A stretch of 35,814 nt of DNA from Paraeggerthella sp964369725 (GTDB taxonomy: Bacteria; Actinomycetota; Coriobacteriia; Coriobacteriales; Eggerthellaceae): contig CAYJGC010000013.1 of the NCBI GenBank assembly GCA_964369725.1, positions 1 to 35,814 of the forward strand, in the 5' to 3' direction. Both the position numbers and the translations under genes were made by a program. Of this stretch, positions 31,111 through 35,814 are shown in pieces. How positions within the stretch are numbered: position 1 is the first letter of the stretch; each line of letters starts with the position of its first letter. The notes under the pieces were generated by a model. The model worked only from the letters and a program-made list of their open reading frames with translations. It searched no databases and had not been told where the DNA came from.

Positions 31111-32538
31111 ATGGAAACATCACAAATAGAGCAGGTACACTTCATTGGTGTAGGTGGCGTTGGAATGAGCGGAATTGCTCGCGTTGCGCTTGATCAGGGA
31201 ATGCAGGTAAGCGGGTCTGATCTGAGAGAAAGCCGCTATACACAACAGCTGAGCGAAGCTGGTGTGAAGGTTTTTATTGGTCACAAAGCTTCTCATATTC
31301 CTGAAGGTAATCCTGTAGTGGTTGTTTCGACCGCTATCTTGAACAATAATCCCGAGCTAATTTGTGCACAAGAGCGAGGGCTAACTATTTGGCACCGTGC
31401 ACAGATGCTTGCTCATTTAGGAGTGGGACTTGAGACACTTGCTGTAGCAGGTACGCATGGGAAAACAACGACATCTTCTATGTTGGCGAGTGTTTTGGAA
31501 AAAATGGGTGAAGATCCCACCTTTTTGATTGGCGGCATCGTGCGAGCTTTTGGCACTAATGCTCATTCAGGAACAGGGAAGCATTATGTTGTAGAAGCAG
31601 ACGAAAGCGATAAGTCGTTTCGCTATTTGTCCCCAAAAGCGGTTTTAGTTACTAATATCGAGGCTGATCACTTAGATCATTATCGAGATCTTAACGAGAT
31701 TTATGAAAAGTTTTCTGCTTTTATCGCATCGGTTCCCGAAGATGGCGTAGTGGTTGCATGCGGAGACGATGCGCCATTAGTGCGCATTGCTCGCGCTACA
31801 GGTCGCGCCCTTTACACCTATGGGTTCAGCGAAGGTTGTGATGCACGTATTTCTGCCTATAGTACAAAAGGTATTGGTAGTGAATTTGTCCTTGTCCTTC
31901 CTGATGGGCAAGAGGTCGTTGTTTGCATTAAGCAAAACCCGGGAAAACACAATGCACTTAACGCAGCAGGAGTGCTTACTCTTTTATGGGCGCTTGACTT
32001 TGATGTACGTGCAGCTGCTCAGGCGTTTGCGGAATTTGCGGGCGTGAAGCGCCGGTTTGACCTTGTGGGTGAAGTGGGAGGCATAACGGTTGTCGATGAC
32101 TACGCGCATCATCCTACAGAGATTGCTGCGACTATTGAAGCGGCGGCGCGTCTTGACTATAAGCGTGTGCAGGTTCTTTTTCAGCCTCATAGATACTCAC
32201 GCGTTTCGCTCTTCACGGAGGTTTTGCGAGATGATTTCTCGGCAGCGTTTAACTGTGCCGATGTTATAACATTTATGGATGTGTATCCTGCAGGAGAAGC
32301 ACCGGTACCAGGTGTTTCAGGAAAAACCTTTTTTAATGTGGTGTATGAAAATCCTGGATGCCCAGAGGCTGCTTATGTGCCGCGACGTATTGAAGTGGTG
32401 TCGCATTTGATTTCAAAACTGCAAGATGGTGATTTGCTCATTACAATGGGTGCAGGAGATGTGACAGCGATTGGTCCTCAGGTTGTTGATGCCTTAGAAA
32501 AACTGCACGGCAGCAATAAACCAGCGATTGAGGGGTGA
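31111..32538 (+). CDS. murC: UDP-MurNAc: L-alanine ligase MurC
   Basis: First Mur ligase, adding L-alanine to UDP-MurNAc. The 475 residues begin with FIGVGGVGMSGIARVALDQG (a Rossmann loop, about 10-29), then the ATP loop AVAGTHGKTTTSSMLA, VEADESDKSF, VTNIEADHLDHY, HNALNAAGVL, and the domain-3 motif VVDDYAHHPTEI, which is diagnostic for MurC. AAGGG lies 7 bases before ATG 31111. The 58-base gap after murG is one of the longest within the cluster, but no terminator is seen. Confidence 0.96.
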   Translation: METSQIEQVHFIGVGGVGMSGIARVALDQGMQVSGSDLRESRYTQQLSEAGVKVFIGHKASHIPEGNPVVVVSTAILNNNPELICAQERGLTIWHRAQMLAHLGVGLETLAVAGTHGKTTTSSMLASVLEKMGEDPTFLIGGIVRAFGTNAHSGTGKHYVVEADESDKSFRYLSPKAVLVTNIEADHLDHYRDLNEIYEKFSAFIASVPEDGVVVACGDDAPLVRIARATGRALYTYGFSEGCDARISAYSTKGIGSEFVLVLPDGQEVVVCIKQNPGKHNALNAAGVLTLLWALDFDVRAAAQAFAEFAGVKRRFDLVGEVGGITVVDDYAHHPTEIAATIEAAARLDYKRVQVLFQPHRYSRVSLFTEVLRDDFSAAFNCADVITFMDVYPAGEAPVPGVSGKTFFNVVYENPGCPEAAYVPRRIEVVSHLISKLQDGDLLITMGAGDVTAIGPQVVDALEKLHGSNKPAIEG

Positions 32539-32544
32539 GTAAAA

Positions 32545-33471
32545 ATGAGGGGTAGACATGCCTCACCGCTTGAAGCACTTTTGATAGATAAGAGCTTTGA
32601 TGGCGACGTTAGCCTTTCAGAACCCATGTCTCGTCATACCATGTATCGCATAGGCGGGCCAGCGCGTTTTTATGCGCAAGTTGCTTCAATAGGTGCGCTT
32701 AAACAAGTAATTGAGTTGTGTCACGAACACGCTATTGATTGGGTAGTAGTGGGACGTGGCAGCAACTTGTTGGTGGCGGACGACGGATATTCGGGTGTCG
32801 TTATTGTATTAGGACGTGATTTTCGCTCGTTTCATTTCGATGATCAGACGAATCATTTTTGCGTGGGTGCAGGCGTTTTGTTGTCGTCTGTTGTGCAGGA
32901 TGCGTTTCGTCGGAGTATGGCGGGTTTGGAATTCGCGGTGGGCACGCCTGGAACCGTAGGTGGGGCTCTTCGGATGAATGCCGGAACGAAAGACGAATGG
33001 ATAGGGTCGCGTGTAGGAACCGTTACTACTATTTCACCAAGATTAGGCATGGTTTGTCATCGTGGCGTTGATCTTGAATGGGGATATCGTTGTAGTTCTT
33101 TCGAAGCAGATGAAGTAATAGTAGAATGCGAGCTATGCGTAGAGCCAGCTGACCCTTTTTATTTACGCGGCAGGATGGAAGGTTCGCACGCACGGCGTAA
33201 AAAAACGCAGCCTTTGTCTGCCGCTTCTTGCGGCAGTGTTTTTCGTAATCCTGAAGGTCATTCAGCCGGCAAGCTTATTGAGGCGGTGGGATTAAAGGGT
33301 TGCAAAGTCGGGGGTGCGCAGATTTCGGAGATGCATGCAAATTTCATTGTGAATACTGGCGGGGCGCATGCGTGTGATGTTATAGATTTAATAAGATTAG
33401 CTCAGTGTAAGGTGTATGAAGCGTATGGCATCGAATTACAACCGGAAGTCCGTTTCCTCGGGTTCTCGTAA
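32545..33471 (+). CDS. murB: UDP-N-acetylenolpyruvoylglucosamine reductase MurB
   Basis: FAD enzyme that reduces the enolpyruvyl group with NADPH to give UDP-MurNAc. The 308 residues have the FAD-binding marks HTMYRIGGPARF, VVVGRGSNLLVADDGYSG and AVGTPGTVGGALRMNAG, then ASCGSVFRNPEGHSAGKLIEAVGLKG with the proton-donating serine, and the terminal glutamate in QPEVRFLG. It is the shorter Gram-positive type. It sits 6 bases after murC. Its last 56 bases overlap the longest version of ftsQ. Confidence 0.95.
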   Translation: MRGRHASPLEALLIDKSFDGDVSLSEPMSRHTMYRIGGPARFYAQVASIGALKQVIELCHEHAIDWVVVGRGSNLLVADDGYSGVVIVLGRDFRSFHFDDQTNHFCVGAGVLLSSVVQDAFRRSMAGLEFAVGTPGTVGGALRMNAGTKDEWIGSRVGTVTTISPRLGMVCHRGVDLEWGYRCSSFEADEVIVECELCVEPADPFYLRGRMEGSHARRKKTQPLSAASCGSVFRNPEGHSAGKLIEAVGLKGCKVGGAQISEMHANFIVNTGGAHACDVIDLIRLAQCKVYEAYGIELQPEVRFLGFS

Positions 33472-34429
33472 ACCCACTACGAGGGCTCCTCGCGCACGTG
33501 CGGGGAGTAATTCTGTGCGCCGTACTTCTTCTCGGTCGGCTTCTTATCGAACGCTTTCGGGTGGACAACCTTCTTATGAAAGATCAGAAAGAACAAGATC
33601 ATCGGTATCGTCTACGCGCGTTGGTGACATCAATCGCAGGGGTCGTGCCCAAAAGACATACAATCGCTATTTGCTCCGGGCAGGGGTTATTGCCGCAGTA
33701 ATTTTCGTACTTATTTTAGGTGGAATTGTTATATATAATTCGAGCTTGTTTACTATAAAAAGTGTATCAGTTGTAGGTGTAGAGCATCTTACCGAACAGG
33801 ATATGCAAAATATGGCTGGCATTTCTGCAGGGACAACGTTATTGACGGTAGATGCTGATGCAATTGAGCAAAGTGTACTCAGAAATTCATGGGTTGAAGA
33901 AGTATCGGTAAATCGAGTGTTTCCCGATACGTTAGAGCTGGTGGTGACCGAGAGAGCTATTGTTGCTGTTGTTGAGGTTCCAACAAATGATGCTAGTGTT
34001 GTGCAGCCGTGGGCTATTGCCTCGGATGGTATGTGGCTGATGCCTATTCCTGACAAGGATTCTGAAGACGGACAGCGCACCAGTTCAAAGATTTACGAGG
34101 AAGCTGAGGTGGTGCTTCACATTGTCGATGTTCCGTATGGGCTTGACCCAGAGATAGGTACCTATTGCGCCGATGACCATGTCAACAATGCGCTTTCTAT
34201 TGTTGATGGCATGACTACTGAGCTTGTAGACAGGGTAACGACCGTAAAAGCCACCGAGACAGAGTCGACTACGTTAACTATTAAAGATGGGCCCGACATT
34301 GTTTTTGGAACGTCGGAGTATATTCGTGAAAAAGAACTCGTTTGTCTTGAAATCATGGAACAGCATCCGGAAGGCGTTGCTTACATTAATGTGAGAACAG
34401 TTGACAATCCCACGTGGCGCGCACTGTAG
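33416..34429 (+). CDS. ftsQ: Divisome protein FtsQ/DivIB
   Basis: Membrane protein linking early and late divisome parts. The longest version, 337 residues, has a very basic Ser/Arg-rich cytoplasmic tail to about residue 84, one membrane helix (about 88-106, AGVIAAVIFVLILGGIVIY), then a POTRA domain (FTIKSVSVVGVEHLTEQDMQ ... VNRVFPDTLELVVTERA) and a variable beta region. The start is uncertain. ATG 33416 or 33425 would overlap murB by about 50 bases with an AAGGTG nearby, whereas GTG 33515 has GGGGAG 7 bases upstream and lies after the murB stop (304 residues). The same Ser/Arg-rich composition on both sides of the GTG favours a longer start. Confidence 0.9.
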   Translation: MKRMASNYNRKSVSSGSRKPTTRAPRARAGSNSVRRTSSRSASYRTLSGGQPSYERSERTRSSVSSTRVGDINRRGRAQKTYNRYLLRAGVIAAVIFVLILGGIVIYNSSLFTIKSVSVVGVEHLTEQDMQNMAGISAGTTLLTVDADAIEQSVLRNSWVEEVSVNRVFPDTLELVVTERAIVAVVEVPTNDASVVQPWAIASDGMWLMPIPDKDSEDGQRTSSKIYEEAEVVLHIVDVPYGLDPEIGTYCADDHVNNALSIVDGMTTELVDRVTTVKATETESTTLTIKDGPDIVFGTSEYIREKELVCLEIMEQHPEGVAYINVRTVDNPTWRAL

Positions 34430-34526
34430 GATAAAAAAAGTTACATTTTGTTGCCAGTAAAAGAAAGCAAGCAAATATCCCCGTTAAGTGTGGAGTTGAT
34501 GCCATAAATTTGTCATTATGCTTGTT

Positions 34527-34558
34527 CAATTTGCAAATTGATAATCATCGTGTACAAT
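34527..34558 (+). promoter_or_regulatory. Probable ftsZ promoter with a 14-bp perfect palindrome over the -35
   Basis: TTGCAA (34531-34536) and TACAAT (34553-34558) are spaced 16 bases, a good sigma-70-type promoter giving a leader of about 65 bases before ftsZ. CAATTTGCAAATTG (34527-34540) is a perfect 14-bp palindrome lying over the -35, a candidate operator. Confidence 0.6.
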
Positions 34559-34628
34559 AATGGGTTATGAGCTGTACTAATATAACTGAATCGCAGCAAA
34601 TAGCAACTTAGCAAGTGTGGAGGAAATG

Positions 34629-35765
34629 ATGCCTAACAATTTGGGTGAGCATTTGGCAGTAATCAAGGTCGTCGGTGTGGGCGGCGGCGGTACAAATGCC
34701 GTGAACCGTATGGTTGAAGCAGGAGTTAAGGGCGTAGAATTTATCGCCGTTAACACCGACCGTCAAGCTCTTCTTATGTCTGATGCCGATAAAACTATCC
34801 ACATCGGTGAAGAGTTAACGCGAGGTCTTGGTGCTGGTGCAAACCCCGAAGTGGGATGCCAGGCGGCTGAGGAAAGTCGCGCAGAGATTCGTGAAGCGCT
34901 TGCAGAAGCAGACATGGTATTTGTTACTGCTGGCGAAGGCGGCGGAACCGGCACAGGTGCTGCTCCTATTATTGCTGAGATTGCGCGCGAGGAAATTGGC
35001 GCTTTGACGGTTGGTATCGTTACCAAGCCGTTTTCTTTTGAGGGACGTACTCGTCGCAACCAGGCGGAGCAGGGTATCGACTTCTTGTCTCAAAAAGTTG
35101 ATACGCTCATTGTTATTCCTAATGATCGTTTGCTAGAGATTGTTGATAAAAAAACAAGCATGTTGGACGCATTCCGTATTGCAGACGACACTTTGCGTCA
35201 AGGCATTCAAGGTGTGACTGATCTTATTACCATTCCAGGTCTCATCAATTTGGACTTTGCTGACATCCGTACCGTTATGAAGGATGCAGGTACTGCCATG
35301 ATGGGCATAGGCGTATCTACGGGTGAAAATCGTGCTTTAGATGCAGCTCAGCAAGCAACAAATTCAAACTTGCTTGAAGCTTCTATTGCAGGTGCATCCC
35401 GTGTGCTGTTTTCAATTGCTGGCGGTCCAGACCTTACGCTTACTGAAGTTGATGAAGCTGCACGCACTGTTGAAGCTTGCGCTGATGAAAATGCGAACAT
35501 CATCTATGGTCAAATTGTTGACGAAAGCATGAAAGATGAAATTCGCATTACCGTTATTGCTACGGGCTTTAAGATGGGTCAGCCTCAGCAATCCTCCATG
35601 GACTTCTCTTCACGCAAAGACTTGTTTGCAACAACGGCTGCAGAGCCTACGATGCAATCAGCTCCTGCTTCATCTTCTTTCGCAGCTAGGTCAAGTGCCC
35701 CAGCTTCTTCAGGGCGTTTTGCTGACGAAGATTACATCCCAGATTTCTTGAAGCGTCAGCATTAA
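34629..35765 (+). CDS. ftsZ: Cell division protein FtsZ
   Basis: Tubulin-like GTPase forming the cytokinetic ring. ATG 34629 (GGAGG 5 bases upstream) gives 378 residues; ATG 34626 and GTG 34617 are in-frame alternatives. GTP-binding and catalytic marks are VVGVGGGGTNAVNRM, the tubulin signature GEGGGTGTGAAP, NDRLLE and the T7 loop NLDFADIRTVM. After residue about 317 comes a short Ser/Ala-rich linker of about 45 residues and the conserved tail DEDYIPDFLKRQH, the usual docking site for partners such as SepF. No ftsA lies between ftsQ and ftsZ, as is normal for Actinomycetota. Confidence 0.97.
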   Translation: MPNNLGEHLAVIKVVGVGGGGTNAVNRMVEAGVKGVEFIAVNTDRQALLMSDADKTIHIGEELTRGLGAGANPEVGCQAAEESRAEIREALAEADMVFVTAGEGGGTGTGAAPIIAEIAREEIGALTVGIVTKPFSFEGRTRRNQAEQGIDFLSQKVDTLIVIPNDRLLEIVDKKTSMLDAFRIADDTLRQGIQGVTDLITIPGLINLDFADIRTVMKDAGTAMMGIGVSTGENRALDAAQQATNSNLLEASIAGASRVLFSIAGGPDLTLTEVDEAARTVEACADENANIIYGQIVDESMKDEIRITVIATGFKMGQPQQSSMDFSSRKDLFATTAAEPTMQSAPASSSFAARSSAPASSGRFADEDYIPDFLKRQH

Positions 35766-35778
35766 GACAGGTTGTTTC

Positions 35779-35814
35779 GTGGCAGGCGTCAAAACTCTTC
35801 CAGATCCGCATCTT
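35779..35814 (+). CDS. Start of the next gene (12 codons only)
   Basis: A GTG at 35779, 13 bases after the ftsZ stop, opens a frame (MAGVKTLPDPHL) that runs off the window. GACAGG lies 7-12 bases upstream as a weak ribosome site. In related clusters ftsZ is often followed by a laccase-domain/PgeF-type gene, but 12 codons are too few to assign a family. Confidence 0.4.
   Translation, partial: MAGVKTLPDPHL

Overview
The window looks like a chromosomal stretch from a moderate-to-low G+C member of the Actinomycetota, most likely class Coriobacteriia (Eggerthella/Slackia-like). Three things point there: a long division and cell wall (dcw) cluster in which ftsQ is followed directly by ftsZ with no ftsA, a MurE with the DNPR motif expected of a meso-diaminopimelate-adding enzyme, and an FtsZ ending in DEDYIPDFLKRQH. 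The assignment is by gene content and protein style; no database search was run. The sequence is a draft scaffold. Two runs of exactly 100 N (5289-5388 and 15019-15118) are each flanked by the same 55 bases on both sides, so both look like unmerged contig overlaps rather than missing DNA.

Left part (1-8000): the end of an SPFH/band-7 protein gene and a small two-helix membrane protein; a DEAD-box RNA helicase with a long basic tail on the minus strand; a three-gene polysaccharide-control set (Wzz-like chain-length protein, BY-type tyrosine kinase, PHP-type tyrosine phosphatase) without glycosyltransferases nearby; and two minus-strand genes, a double-CDGSH iron-sulfur protein and an HD-domain tRNA nucleotidyltransferase.

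Middle part (8000-19000): a four-gene iron-siderophore ABC importer in the order permease, permease, ATPase, lipoprotein (as in Bacillus yclNOPQ); a divergent SDR oxidoreductase / HxlR regulator pair; NAD kinase; a decayed Schlafen-AlbA_2/winged-helix gene with frameshifts and an apparent internal deletion, preceded by a helically phased array of GCCTAAA-type repeats; a DUF1846 protein; and the tyrosine recombinase XerD.

Right part (19000-35814): a nearly complete, tightly packed dcw cluster, mraZ-rsmH-ftsL-ftsI-murE-murF-mraY-murD-ftsW-murG-murC-murB-ftsQ-ftsZ. It makes the lipid-linked peptidoglycan precursor (MurB to MurF, MraY, MurG), polymerises and crosslinks it at the septum (FtsW, FtsI) and builds the division ring (FtsL, FtsQ, FtsZ). 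A 10-bp-period GTGGG array upstream of mraZ is a clear MraZ autoregulatory box. FtsZ has its own promoter region carrying a perfect 14-bp palindrome. The last 36 bases probably begin another gene.

The least explained items are the phased repeat array with its decayed AlbA_2 gene, the two overlapping mini-ORFs ahead of the Wzz-like gene, the 15-bp perfect inverted repeat at the nadK stop codon and the ftsZ palindrome.
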